NCBI RefSeq assembly: GCF_900113285.1
Contig: NZ_FOOT01000001.1
Coordinates: 496,001 to 560,000 of the forward strand
Source: Pontibacter chinhatensis
GTDB lineage: Bacteria > Bacteroidota > Bacteroidia > Cytophagales > Hymenobacteraceae
Length of the DNA: 64,000 nucleotides
Direction of reading: 5' to 3'
Shown here: in pieces, positions 41,396 through 50,242 of the stretch
Numbering within the stretch: position 1 is the stretch's first letter
How the letters are laid out: each line of letters opens with the position of its first letter
Made by a program: the position numbers and the translations under genes
Notes under the pieces: generated by a model
Told to the model about the DNA's origin: nothing
Seen by the model: only the letters and a program-made list of their open reading frames with translations
Databases searched by the model: none

Positions 41396-43333
41396 ATGAA
41401 CCGCTTGAGATACCTGCTGACCATATGCTTTATACTTTGGGCCGCCGCTGCCTGGGCGCAGGATGACAGGTGTATTGCCGCGCTGGATGCCGCCGGGAAT
41501 GAGCTGCAGGTGCTGTGCGTGGGGCAGGAAGTTACCATCAAGGACTGCTACGACAAGGCAGATGACGACAAGGAGTACTATGTGTTCGATTACAAAGGAG
41601 GGGCAATCCCATCGCCTTCCACCACTAACAAGAAGCACACCTATACAGCACCTGGCCGGTATAAAGTCCTTCAAATCGCCAACTATGGCAGCAACACTTC
41701 TACCGATACTATATCCAAGGTGTTTGAGGTAAAGGCCGTGCCGGAGCCGGTTTTCACTTTCCAAAGCTGCGCCAACGGAGCCGTTTCTTTTTCTGTTTCC
41801 AACCCGGAGTATGATGTGTATACTTACGACTTCGGCGATGGCCAGACACAGGAGACAGATGGCAAAACTACCATTACCCATACTTATTCTTCGCAAGGGA
41901 GCTTTACCGTCACACTGACTGGCAGATATAAGGGCAATGCCTGCAGCAACGCCAGCAGCCAAACTGTCTCCACCCTACCCTTACTTGACGAAGAGAACCC
42001 CACCCAGCTTGTGAAAGTCTCTGTGCTGGAACAAAGCGCCAATGGAAGTATACAACTGGAGCTGGCGGGTCTCGTGCCGGGCTATAGTTATACCGTGGAG
42101 CAGTTTACAGGCGACGTTCGCCAGCCATATATCCAGATTGGAGAGATTCAGGGTTTTAGCAGTAGCACCCTTACGCAAACAATTCAGAACGTCAACACGA
42201 CCGATGGCACCTGGTACCTGGTACGCCCCGTGGATGCCTGCGGCAAGGTTTTCATCAACTCCAACATCGTGAGTGGCATTTCGCTGAATGTGCAGCCAGC
42301 TGAAGAGCAGGTGGAGCTGAACTGGGAATTCTCCCCTGACTTTCAAAGCTTCGAAGTATACCGAAACGGCACGCTGCTGCAGACGTTACGGGGTAATGCC
42401 ACCTCGTTCACCGACACAGAGGTTACCTGCGGCCAGACCTACAGCTATTACGTAGTGGGCACGGGAACCGACCCGCAAGGAGACCGCTATACTTCTGTTT
42501 CCGCCACGCTGGATGCAGAAATTATCTCTACCGTGGTGCCAGCTGCGCCATTCTTGCTTTCCAGCTATAACCTGAGCAATCAGGTAGAACTGACGGTGCA
42601 GCTGCCGGATGGACAGCAGGCAAGCGCTGTGGTTATCGAGCGAAGTATAAACGGCGCCCAGTACCAGCAGCTCACGCAATCGCAGCAGACAAGTATACTG
42701 GATGAAAGTATAAACCGGCAGCCGGCTTGCTACCGCGCCACCTTCACCAATATCTGCGGCATCACCGCCCCTGTCAGCAATATTTCCTGCCCCGTTCTGC
42801 TTAGTGCCGAGCAGCAAACCGATGGAAGTATTGCGCTGAACTGGTCGGACTACGCTGGCTTCCCCGATGGCGTGGGGAAGTATACCGTTGAGCTGTTGGA
42901 TGAGAACGCTACGGTGGTGGCCAGCTATCCTGCCACCAGCCAAAGCTTTACCGACCAAACCAGAAGCGACGAGCTACCGGTGCTCCGCTACCGCATCCGC
43001 GCTACCTCCCAAAACGGCAGAGGCATCTCTTTCTCCAACCTCGTGGAGATAGAGCAAAGTGCGCTGGCCTATATCCCAAGCGCTTTTACCCCAAATGGAG
43101 ATGGCCTGAATGATGTTTTCGAGATAAAGGGCAAGTTCTTTACCGGTTATACGCTGCAGGTCTACAACCGCTCCGGCAATGTGGTGTACGAGGGCACGGA
43201 GGCCGATGCGGCCTGGGATGGAACCCAGAACGGGCGCGAATTGCCGGCCGGCGCCTATGCCTACATCCTTACGCTAAAGACCAGCTTCGGTACAACCAAG
43301 CAGCGGACCGGCACGATTACGCTCTTGCGGTGA
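41396..43333 (+). CDS. T9SS cargo with PKD and gliding-type C-terminal domain
   Basis: 645 residues, secreted. A signal peptide spans residues 1-21 (LLTICFILWAAAAWAQ). PKD-like repeats follow (YTYDFGDGQTQETDGKTTIT near 142), then fibronectin-III-like beta domains (about 300-540). The C-terminal 85 residues, from IPSAFTPNGDGLNDVFEIKG through AAWDGTQNGRELPAGAYAYI, are the gliding-motility-associated (type B) sorting domain, which sends cargo through the type IX secretion system to the cell surface. An adhesin or structural role is likely; no catalytic domain is visible. AAGTATA words are frequent within it (about eight). Confidence 0.9.
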   Translation: MNRLRYLLTICFILWAAAAWAQDDRCIAALDAAGNELQVLCVGQEVTIKDCYDKADDDKEYYVFDYKGGAIPSPSTTNKKHTYTAPGRYKVLQIANYGSNTSTDTISKVFEVKAVPEPVFTFQSCANGAVSFSVSNPEYDVYTYDFGDGQTQETDGKTTITHTYSSQGSFTVTLTGRYKGNACSNASSQTVSTLPLLDEENPTQLVKVSVLEQSANGSIQLELAGLVPGYSYTVEQFTGDVRQPYIQIGEIQGFSSSTLTQTIQNVNTTDGTWYLVRPVDACGKVFINSNIVSGISLNVQPAEEQVELNWEFSPDFQSFEVYRNGTLLQTLRGNATSFTDTEVTCGQTYSYYVVGTGTDPQGDRYTSVSATLDAEIISTVVPAAPFLLSSYNLSNQVELTVQLPDGQQASAVVIERSINGAQYQQLTQSQQTSILDESINRQPACYRATFTNICGITAPVSNISCPVLLSAEQQTDGSIALNWSDYAGFPDGVGKYTVELLDENATVVASYPATSQSFTDQTRSDELPVLRYRIRATSQNGRGISFSNLVEIEQSALAYIPSAFTPNGDGLNDVFEIKGKFFTGYTLQVYNRSGNVVYEGTEADAAWDGTQNGRELPAGAYAYILTLKTSFGTTKQRTGTITLLR

Positions 43334-43362
43334 GCATTCGGCCGGAGGTAAAAAATAGTGCG

Positions 43363-43370
43363 TATATTTG
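43363..43370 (+). promoter_or_regulatory. Possible -7 box for ybaB
   Basis: TATATTTG matches TAnnTTTG, about 55 bases before the ATG. No clear upstream TTTG. Confidence 0.4.
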
Positions 43371-43424
43371 TCAATAGATTGGCTGATGAAGCGTTAGCCG
43401 CATACACGCAATAAAAGAAAAACT

Positions 43425-43760
43425 ATGTTTGATATGATGGGCATGATGGGCAAGATTAAGGAAGCCCAGGCCAAAATTAAAGAAGCACAGGAAAAGCTAA
43501 AAGACGTTACCGTTACCGCTGAGTCGGGTGCCGGTTTGGTAAAAGCCACTGTGAACGGACACCGCCAGCTCCTAAAGATTGAAATAGACGAGTCCATCCT
43601 GAACGTGAATGACCGCGAAATGGTGAACGACTTGGTAGTGGCTGCCGTGAACAATGCCATGCTGACCGCCGGAGAGCGCGCGCAGGAAGAAATGCGCAAA
43701 CATACAGAAGGCCTTATCCCGAACATTCCCGGATTAGACCTAGGCAGCTTTGGACTATAA
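43425..43760 (+). CDS. ybaB: YbaB/EbfC nucleoid-associated protein
   Basis: 111 residues, full length. A small dimeric DNA-binding protein. MGKIKEAQAKIKEAQEKLKD (helix near residue 8), VTVTAESGAGLVKATVNGHR and LVVAAVNNAMLTAGERAQEE are typical. In many bacteria the gene follows dnaX and recR; here it does not. Its 3' end overlaps a glycosyltransferase by eleven bases. Whether it binds the abundant AAGTATA word is an open question. Confidence 0.92.
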   Translation: MFDMMGMMGKIKEAQAKIKEAQEKLKDVTVTAESGAGLVKATVNGHRQLLKIEIDESILNVNDREMVNDLVVAAVNNAMLTAGERAQEEMRKHTEGLIPNIPGLDLGSFGL

Positions 43761-44772
43761 AACACCGCACACGGCCGTTGTCATCCTAAACTGGAACGGC
43801 CTGAAACATTTACAACAGTTCCTGCCATCGGTGGTGGCTAACAGCGGCAATGCGGAAATCATTGTGGCTGACAACGCCTCCAGCGATGGCTCCATTCCTT
43901 TCCTGCAGGAGCACTACCCACAGGTGCGCCTCATCCTGCTGTCCGAAAACTTTGGTTTTTGCGAGGGTTACAACAAGGCGCTGCAGCAGGTAGACGCCCA
44001 ATACTATGTGCTCCTGAACTCTGACGTGGAGGTACCACCGGGCTGGACGGAGCCAATTATCGCCCTGATGGAGCAGGACCAAACTATAGCCGTGTGCCAG
44101 CCCAAGATTCTGGCGCAGCAGCACCCGGGCTATTTTGAGTACGCCGGGGCCGGAGGCGGCATGCTGGACGCCTTGGCTTACCCCTATTGCCGTGGGCGTC
44201 TGTTCGAAACGCTGGAGGAGGATAAAGGCCAATACGACGATGTACAGGAGGTGTTCTGGGCAACCGGCGCCTGCATGTTCGTGCGGGCCGAGGCCTACCA
44301 TAAACTTGGCGGGTTGGAGCCGGCTTTCTTTGCCCACATGGAGGAGATTGACTTCTGTTGGCGTGCCAAAAACGCAGGATATAAAGTGATGTACAATGGC
44401 CACAGCCGCGTGTACCACGTAGGCGGTGGCACACTGCACAAGTCAAACCCTCGCAAGACTTACCTAAACTTCCGGAACGGGCTGGCGCTGCTATTTAAGA
44501 ATATCCCTACGCGGGAACTGGTAATGGCTATGTTAATCAGGATATTGCTCGATTGGGTGGCTGCCCTGCGCATGGTGATTGCCGGACAGACAAAGGACGC
44601 CAAAGCGGTATTGGATGCTCACGCTGACCTGCTGCGGAACCGCACCTATTGGCGGCGGCAACGAAAAGAGCAGCAGCCAAAGGGCAATTTCCCGTACATC
44701 AGCGGCGTTTACAAAGGCAGTATCGTATGGCAGTATTTTATCCGGCAAAAGCGGACGGTACGGGAGTTATAA
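43750..44772 (+). CDS. Glycosyltransferase family 2, rhamnosyltransferase-like
   Basis: 340 residues starting at TTG 43750 (MDYKTPHTAVVILNWNGLKH); there is no ATG before the first strand. Motifs: EIIVADNASSDGSIPFLQEH, YYVLLNSDVEVPPGWTEPII (DSDVE metal site), WATGACMFVRAEAYHKLGGL and FFAHMEEIDFCWRAKNAGYK. It is like the N-glycosyltransferase/rhamnosyltransferase subgroup. Outside the main polysaccharide locus. It overlaps ybaB by 11 bases. Its last codon and stop share six bases (TTATAA) with the convergent pspC gene. Confidence 0.85.
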   Translation: MDYKTPHTAVVILNWNGLKHLQQFLPSVVANSGNAEIIVADNASSDGSIPFLQEHYPQVRLILLSENFGFCEGYNKALQQVDAQYYVLLNSDVEVPPGWTEPIIALMEQDQTIAVCQPKILAQQHPGYFEYAGAGGGMLDALAYPYCRGRLFETLEEDKGQYDDVQEVFWATGACMFVRAEAYHKLGGLEPAFFAHMEEIDFCWRAKNAGYKVMYNGHSRVYHVGGGTLHKSNPRKTYLNFRNGLALLFKNIPTRELVMAMLIRILLDWVAALRMVIAGQTKDAKAVLDAHADLLRNRTYWRRQRKEQQPKGNFPYISGVYKGSIVWQYFIRQKRTVREL

Positions 44773-44985
44773 GTCCCAGACAGTGCTGCGTTCGCGGCGA
44801 AGGTGCTTGCTTACATTCATCCAGAAGGCCAGCATCAGGTAAAGGATAACGGGCGACCCCATGGTGAGAAAGGAAACATAGATGAACGTGAGACGGATGC
44901 TACTGGAGGCAAAGCCCAGCTTCTCTCCAAGCATCGTGCAAACGCCAAAAGCCTGCGATTCTATAAAGTATTGAAGCCGTTTCAT
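44767..44985 (-). CDS. PspC domain protein
   Basis: 72 residues from ATG at 44985; an ATG two codons upstream is possible. One amphipathic-hydrophobic segment near residues 31-57 (LTFIYVSFLTMGSPVILYLM) and the motif GVCTMLGEKLGFASSSIRLT identify a single-domain PspC, a membrane-stress protein family. The phage-shock partner PspA is not here. It converges with the glycosyltransferase; TTATAA at 44767-44772 supplies the stop codon on both strands. Confidence 0.85.
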   Translation of the reverse strand: MKRLQYFIESQAFGVCTMLGEKLGFASSSIRLTFIYVSFLTMGSPVILYLMLAFWMNVSKHLRRERSTVWDL

Positions 44986-45123
44986 GTACATCTTTTTAAA
45001 GTTCTAAATTATACTTTATTCCTTAAACATCAAAATTAAACAACGCGCCGGAAAGTATAACCTTAACGTAAAAACACAGTTTGTGGTGTACCCTACATGT
45101 ACGGCAAGCGAAAAAAACAGGAC

Positions 45124-46908
45124 ATGCAACAGTACAAAAAAAACAAAAACTACCTCCTGCTCCTCACCCTCGGCCTTAGCATCGGCAGCACCGGCTGCAC
45201 GCTGCAGCGCATGGTAAAAACAGCCGAAAAGGACCAGCAGGTAACGGTAGTGCCCTCCCCCCTGACGACCAACGGAGAAAGTGTGAACTTCGAGCTGAAG
45301 GCACAGGTTCCGGAAAAACTCATCCGTGAGAAAGAAGTGTACAAATTGGATGTATACTACGAGTATGGCAAGGAGCAGAAGCGCGAAAACGTAGGCACCT
45401 ATAGGTTTGAGGTGGGTGAGTTTCTTTATGAGGACAGAAAGCCCACCATCACCCGCCAACTCTCCTTTCCGTACGCTCCCGAAAAAACCAGTGGCCGTCT
45501 GATGGTGCAGGGCCGCGCCATTGCGCTCAAGGACAATGATGTAGAGTATACCAAGGCGAAGCAGGTGGCCGTCGGACTCAATACCACTCCCCTGCTGCTG
45601 GTGCGCAGCAACAGCTTCTCGTTCTCGGATAACAAGTATGCCGAGGCATCCGACAGCACCGGGCAAATAGTGTTCTACTTTGAGAGCGGCCAAACCAAGC
45701 TCGACGACTTGTCGGATGAGAAGTTGAAGGTGCTGGACCAGTATGCGATGGATAACGTGCCAGCGCAAAGTATAAAAATAACCGGCATGCGCTCGCCCGG
45801 CGAGAAAGGCAGCAACCTGGCCCAGAAACGCGCCCAAACCCTGGAGCAGCAGTATCGCCAAAAAGTAAAGCTGCTGGACTACAACGGTAAAAAGATACAG
45901 GTTACGACTGAAGTAGCAGACAATGTAACGGAAGTCCTGCTGGAGAAACTAGAGACCACCGCCTTGCCAAAGGAGCAAAAGCAGCAGGTACTGACTATAC
46001 TTCAGGGGGAGCAGAGCGAGCAGGAAAAGCTGCAAGCCCTGGAAAAGACAGAGGCGTTTGCGTACCTGCAAAAGTATGTGTACCCCAGCCTGCAGACGGT
46101 GAAAATGGAGTTCAGCTATAACCGCAGCCGCAGACCGGACTATGAGCTATACTTACAGGCCCAGCGCATTGCCAAAGGTGAGGCAAGTGCCGACCAGCTA
46201 ACGGAGGATGAGTTACAGCATGCCGCTACCCTTACGCCACTGCTGGCCGAGAAACGTAAGCTGTATGAGGCTGCCGTGAAAACCACCGACAAGTGGCCGG
46301 CTTACTATAACCTGGGCGTGGTATACTACGAAATGGCGCAAAAAGACTATCGTCCTGCCGCTAAAAAAGAGCTGCTGGAGAAGGCGGTGCATAACCTGAC
46401 CTTTGCCGGCTACCGCAACCCCACACCGAAAGTATACTATGGCTTGGCCAGTGCTTACCACCAGTTGGGCAAGTATAACGAGGCGCTCGAGTACTACAAC
46501 TACGCCCTTACCCTGGGTGGCGAGGAGGAGATGCAGCAGGCCCTGTTTGCCGACAAGGCCGCTCTGGAAATCGAGACCGGCCGCTACGACGAGGCCATCG
46601 CCAGCCTGCGCTACGCCGGCGACACGTATCAAACTAATATGAACCTTGGGCTGAGTTACCTGTTAAAGGAGAACTATGAGGGAGCAAAGGACTTCTACCT
46701 GAAGGCCCTGGAGCAAAAGCAAAACGATGCGCTGGCCTACTATAGCCTGGCCATACTTGGCGCCCGCAGCCAGGACGAGGAGATGCTGGAGAATGCCCTG
46801 CGCCGCGCCGTTAACGCCGACAAGGCCTTCACGCAGAAAGCGATAAACGACGTGGAGTTTGAGGCATACCGCGACAAGCCAGCCTACAAAGATGCGCTAA
46901 TCCGTTAG
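45124..46908 (+). CDS. Lipoprotein with OmpA-like domain and TPR repeats
   Basis: 594 residues from ATG at 45124; an earlier in-frame ATG adds nine basic residues. The signal sequence LLLLTLGLSIGSTGC ends in a lipobox cysteine (about residue 26), so it should be membrane-anchored by lipid. Residues 200-275 resemble an OmpA-like peptidoglycan-binding domain (GQIVFYFESGQTKLDDLSDE, then LAQKRAQTLEQQYRQKVKLL). Residues 395-590 carry about five TPR repeats (YNLGVVYYEMAQKDYRPAAK, AYHQLGKYNEALEYYNYALT, NLGLSYLLKENYEGAKDFYL). It may tether a protein complex to murein; not further assignable. Confidence 0.82.
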   Translation: MQQYKKNKNYLLLLTLGLSIGSTGCTLQRMVKTAEKDQQVTVVPSPLTTNGESVNFELKAQVPEKLIREKEVYKLDVYYEYGKEQKRENVGTYRFEVGEFLYEDRKPTITRQLSFPYAPEKTSGRLMVQGRAIALKDNDVEYTKAKQVAVGLNTTPLLLVRSNSFSFSDNKYAEASDSTGQIVFYFESGQTKLDDLSDEKLKVLDQYAMDNVPAQSIKITGMRSPGEKGSNLAQKRAQTLEQQYRQKVKLLDYNGKKIQVTTEVADNVTEVLLEKLETTALPKEQKQQVLTILQGEQSEQEKLQALEKTEAFAYLQKYVYPSLQTVKMEFSYNRSRRPDYELYLQAQRIAKGEASADQLTEDELQHAATLTPLLAEKRKLYEAAVKTTDKWPAYYNLGVVYYEMAQKDYRPAAKKELLEKAVHNLTFAGYRNPTPKVYYGLASAYHQLGKYNEALEYYNYALTLGGEEEMQQALFADKAALEIETGRYDEAIASLRYAGDTYQTNMNLGLSYLLKENYEGAKDFYLKALEQKQNDALAYYSLAILGARSQDEEMLENALRRAVNADKAFTQKAINDVEFEAYRDKPAYKDALIR

Positions 46909-46994
46909 TAGGGCTGGCAAAAACAGGTGGTTGCCTTGTTTATTCATAGAGTTATCTTAATTTTACAAGCTGAACCGAGATTATAACATCTGAA

Positions 46995-47978
46995 ATGCGA
47001 AGTATACAGTTTAGAGAAGCCCTCCGCGAAGCGATGTCGGAGGAAATGCGCCGCGACGAGCGTGTGTTTCTGATGGGCGAAGAAGTAGCCGAGTACAACG
47101 GAGCCTACAAAGTGAGCCAGGGCATGCTGGACGAGTTCGGCCCGAAGCGTGTGATTGACACTCCGATTGCAGAACTTGGCTTTGCCGGTATCGGCGTTGG
47201 TGCTGCCATGAACGGCCTGCGCCCTATCATTGAGTTCATGACCTTCAACTTCTCGTTGGTGGCCATCGACCAGGTGATCAACTCTGCTGCCAAAATGATG
47301 TCTATGTCAGGTGGCCAGTACGGTGCGCCAATGGTGTTCCGTGGTCCAACCGGTAGCGCCGGCATGCTGTCTTCCCAGCACTCGCAGAACTTCGAGAACT
47401 GGTATGCCAACACGCCCGGTTTGAAGGTAGTGGTTCCATCCAACCCTTATGATGCCAAAGGCCTGCTGAAGTCCGCTATCCGCGACAACGACCCGGTAAT
47501 CTTCATGGAGTCTGAGCAGATGTATGGCGACAAAGGCGAGGTTCCGGAGGAGGAGTACCTGATTCCGATCGGCGTGGCCGATATCAAGCGCGAAGGCTCT
47601 GACGTAACCATCGTTTCTTTCGGTAAGATGATGAAAGTAGCCCTGGCTGCTGCCGAAGAACTGGCGAAAGACGGTATCAATGCCGAGGTAATCGACCTGC
47701 GCACTGTTCGTCCAATCGACTACAAAACACTGGTGGAGTCTGTGAAGAAGACCAACCGCATGGTAGTAGTAGAAGAGGCATGGCCATTGGCTTCTATCTC
47801 TGCCGAGCTGGCTTACCACATCCAGAGCAATGCCTTTGATTACATGGATGCTCCTGTGAAACGCGTTACCTGCCGCGACGTGCCGCTTCCTTATGCCCCT
47901 ACGCTTATCGAGGCGTCACTGCCTAACGTAGCGCGTACCATCGAGGCGGTTAAATCAGTAATGTACACGAAAGCATAA
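46995..47978 (+). CDS. pdhB: Pyruvate dehydrogenase E1 component subunit beta
   Basis: 327 residues. With E1-alpha it decarboxylates pyruvate using thiamine pyrophosphate. Conserved stretches include [99 protein letters not shown] and [20 protein letters not shown]. It is the stand-alone beta subunit typical of Bacteroidota, where alpha and beta are often separate. E1-alpha and E2 are not in the window. A hairpin terminator follows. Confidence 0.96.
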   Translation: MRSIQFREALREAMSEEMRRDERVFLMGEEVAEYNGAYKVSQGMLDEFGPKRVIDTPIAELGFAGIGVGAAMNGLRPIIEFMTFNFSLVAIDQVINSAAKMMSMSGGQYGAPMVFRGPTGSAGMLSSQHSQNFENWYANTPGLKVVVPSNPYDAKGLLKSAIRDNDPVIFMESEQMYGDKGEVPEEEYLIPIGVADIKREGSDVTIVSFGKMMKVALAAAEELAKDGINAEVIDLRTVRPIDYKTLVESVKKTNRMVVVEEAWPLASISAELAYHIQSNAFDYMDAPVKRVTCRDVPLPYAPTLIEASLPNVARTIEAVKSVMYTKA

Positions 47979-48005
47979 GTATAGACTTACAGCTTTGAAA
48001 GTATA

Positions 48006-48045
48006 AAAAGCGGCGGAGCTCTTGGGTTTCGCCGCTTTTGTTTTT
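48006..48045 (+). terminator. Rho-independent terminator after pdhB
   Basis: Arms AAAAGCGGCG (48006-48015) and CGCCGCTTTT (48030-48039) with a T-rich tail, preceded directly by AAGTATA. Confidence 0.85.
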
Positions 48046-48668
48046 AGGGCTAGTCAAGAAAAGAGCTGGTACTACTTTATACTTGGTATAGCAGATACGA
48101 TACCGGGTCCAACCACCCCTACCCCTCCTTGTCTAAGGCGGGGAGCTCTGTTGTTACTGATGCTGAAGTATAAGTTTTATAGCCGCTGTCTGTGCAAAGT
48201 ATTAATCTGGCAGGCGATTACACCCCTATATGAGCTTTGCTCGCAAGCATCGAACTCACGTTCTCACTTGTCCTCAAGGGGACAGTTTCTGTATTACTTT
48301 TTTATACTTTACTTTCCAGTAGCAGAAGCTATGGCTATCGAACCTATCCCAGCCTTTGGGTTGAGCGCCTCGAGAGGTTCCGGTGCCGAGCTGGAGGCGA
48401 GGCAGCCCGAGGCACGAGGGCAGGAAGCGAAAGCAGCGCGATGCTCGAAGGCGAGCCCTCTCGGGCTTGAGAGCTCCAAAGCAAGATATGAAACAAGTCG
48501 CTTGTGGGAACTAGAGGATGAACGGCAGCTAGTAAGGATAGCTTGTGTCAAGCTGCGGGAAGCAGCGGCTAAGAAAGTATAAACTGGCAATCCGAAGTAT
48601 AAAACAAGTAAAAGTACAGCCGCCTAAGAAGCAAGTCATCTCAAACAAACAAAACCCGGAATAAGCCC
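48046..48668. other. Gene-free repeat island 2
   Basis: Between the pdhB terminator and the DUF2279 promoter lie, in order, a CCACCCCTACCCCTCC... module with an inverted AAGGCGGGGAG (about 48105-48150), an AAGTATAAGTTTTATAG joint, GCAGGCGATTACACCC, TCCTCAAGGGGACAGT, a TATACTT joint, repeat copy 2 (48320-48583) and two more AAGTATA words. The order and joints match island 3 and, inverted, island 1. A 186-codon frame spans part of it (48022-48582), but I regard it as chance over repeat DNA. Confidence 0.75.
48320..48583 (+). repeat. Intergenic repeat of ~265 bp, copy 2
   Basis: Begins AGCAGAAGCTATGGCTATCG and ends GGCTAAGAAAGTATAAAC. Its 3' block GAACTAGAGGATGAACGGCA continues identical to copy 1 for about forty bases, and its 5' block includes GGGTTGAGCGCCTCGAGAGG. 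The middle (about 48400-48470) is GC-rich and variable. In one frame it would end LVRIACVKLREAAAKKV. Confidence 0.8.
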
Positions 48669-48676
48669 TATCTTTG
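48669..48676 (+). promoter_or_regulatory. -7 box for the DUF2279 gene
   Basis: TATCTTTG matches TAnnTTTG only six bases before the ATG at 48683. Transcription would start at or next to the A of the ATG, implying a leaderless message, and it argues against the TTG at 48674 as start because that TTG lies within the box. Confidence 0.5.
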
Positions 48677-48682
48677 CCCCTG

Positions 48683-49579
48683 ATGCGCCAAAGGTTTACA
48701 CTATACTTCCTGCTACTTCTCCTAACGCTGCCCCGGCTCAGCATGACACAGGCCCCAGTCGATACGGTGGCTGTAAATAACAAAAGGCTCCTGGTGCTTG
48801 GCTCTACGTTCGCCGTTGGCTATACGTCCATGCTGATATCGCTGAACAAGGCGTGGTATAAAGAAGAGCGCACAGGTTTTCATTGGTTCAACGATAACCA
48901 CGAATGGAAACAGCTGGACAAGGCAGGGCATTTCTGGAGCGCCTTCCATCAGAGCCGTGCGGGAATTGATATGCTGCGTTGGGCAGGTGTTCCGGAGAAG
49001 AAAGCCATACTTTATGGGGGCCTTACTGGTATTATACTGCAAACCCCCATCGAGGTATTTGATGGGTATCAGGAAGATTATGGTGCTTCGGTGGGCGACC
49101 TGGTGGCCAACACCGTTGGGTCTGCGGCTGTAGTGGCGCAGGAACTGGCCTGGCAGGATGTTCGCATTATGCCTAAATTCTCCTTCCATACTACCCGTTA
49201 TGCCGAGATGCGCCCCAATGTGCTCGGCAGCAGCCTGGCAGAGCAAGCCCTGAAAGATTATAACGGGCAAACCTACTGGCTCTCGGTGGATGTGAGTGCC
49301 TTTCTGAAAGAAGAGAGCAGGTACCCCAAATGGCTGAACATCGCCGTGGGCTATGGTGCCCAGCAAATGGTTTATAATGACCCGGAAGCGAACAAAGCAG
49401 CCGGCCTGGACCACTACCGCCAGTATTACCTCAGCCCTGACCTAAACCTGATGCACTTTAAAAGCCGCAGCAAAGTATGGAACACCGCTCTCTACGTACT
49501 GAGCATTATTAAAATTCCCGCGCCCACACTGGAATATAACCGCAAAAATGGCCTAAAAATGCACGCTCTATACTTTTAA
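48683..49579 (+). CDS. DUF2279 family protein
   Basis: 298 residues from ATG at 48683. A signal peptide (residues 1-22, LYFLLLLLTLPRLSMTQAP) sends it to the envelope. GFHWFNDNHEWKQLDKAGHF, AFHQSRAGIDMLRWAGVPEK, GGLTGIILQTPIEVFDGYQE and GASVGDLVANTVGSAAVVAQ are typical of DUF2279, a Bacteroidota family of predicted periplasmic or outer-membrane proteins. The conserved acidic and histidine residues suggest an integral role, but the function is unknown. The end has the beta-strand aromatic pattern (LEYNRKNGLKMHALYF). Confidence 0.85.
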   Translation: MRQRFTLYFLLLLLTLPRLSMTQAPVDTVAVNNKRLLVLGSTFAVGYTSMLISLNKAWYKEERTGFHWFNDNHEWKQLDKAGHFWSAFHQSRAGIDMLRWAGVPEKKAILYGGLTGIILQTPIEVFDGYQEDYGASVGDLVANTVGSAAVVAQELAWQDVRIMPKFSFHTTRYAEMRPNVLGSSLAEQALKDYNGQTYWLSVDVSAFLKEESRYPKWLNIAVGYGAQQMVYNDPEANKAAGLDHYRQYYLSPDLNLMHFKSRSKVWNTALYVLSIIKIPAPTLEYNRKNGLKMHALYF

Positions 49580-49645
49580 GTTGACGTGAAGCCTCCTACT
49601 TTTACAGAGAAACCGCAGGCGTACACATCAAACAAAGTATAAACT

Positions 49646-50182
49646 ATGAAAACTTCCTACTTAGACTCTGCCATCAAGCGCTTTGAATACTATAAAACGT
49701 TAGGCGATAAAACCTTTAGCCAACTAACCGAGGAGCAGCTTTTCTGGCAGCCCAGCTCTGAAAGCAACAGCATTGCTACGCTGGTAAAGCACCTCTGGGG
49801 CAACATGCTCTCCCGCTGGACCGATTTTCTGACGACCGACGGAGAAAAAACCTGGCGCAACCGGGACGCCGAGTTCGAAAATGATATCAAAAGCCGGGAA
49901 GAACTGCTCTTGAAGTGGAACGAGGGCTGGACTTGTTTCCTCAACGCACTCCACACCATCACAGATGAAGACCTGGACAGGGAGATTTTTATCCGCAGCG
50001 AGTCCCACACCGTGCTAGATGCCATCAACAGGCAACTGGCACACTATTCCTACCACATTGGGCAGATAGTGTACATTGGTAAGCTCTTACGTAATGAGGA
50101 GTGGAAAACCCTTTCTATACCCAAGGGCAAGTCTTCGGAATTCAACGCAGAGAAGGCAAACGAGGCAGGCAGGAATCCATAA
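49646..50182 (+). CDS. DinB-like / DUF1572 family protein
   Basis: 178 residues, helical bundle. DinB superfamily features: LTEEQLFWQPSSESNSIATL near residue 28, VKHLWGNMLSRWTDF with a candidate metal histidine, and AHYSYHIGQIVYIGKLLRNE with the second and third histidines. Members bind a divalent metal and may act on bacillithiol or other thiols; the substrate is not known. Two AAGTATA words lie upstream and downstream. A second DinB-like protein lies at 63490. Confidence 0.82.
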   Translation: MKTSYLDSAIKRFEYYKTLGDKTFSQLTEEQLFWQPSSESNSIATLVKHLWGNMLSRWTDFLTTDGEKTWRNRDAEFENDIKSREELLLKWNEGWTCFLNALHTITDEDLDREIFIRSESHTVLDAINRQLAHYSYHIGQIVYIGKLLRNEEWKTLSIPKGKSSEFNAEKANEAGRNP

Positions 50183-50242
50183 TCGGTTATTGCCTGTTTC
50201 CAAAGTATAAATAACATCGATAGAACTAAAACAAAGTATAAA

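Noticed and set aside
48022..48582. A 186-codon plus-strand frame
   Set aside because: It starts in the pdhB terminator, runs through several repeat modules and ends in the 265-bp repeat; its translation has no even composition or known family.
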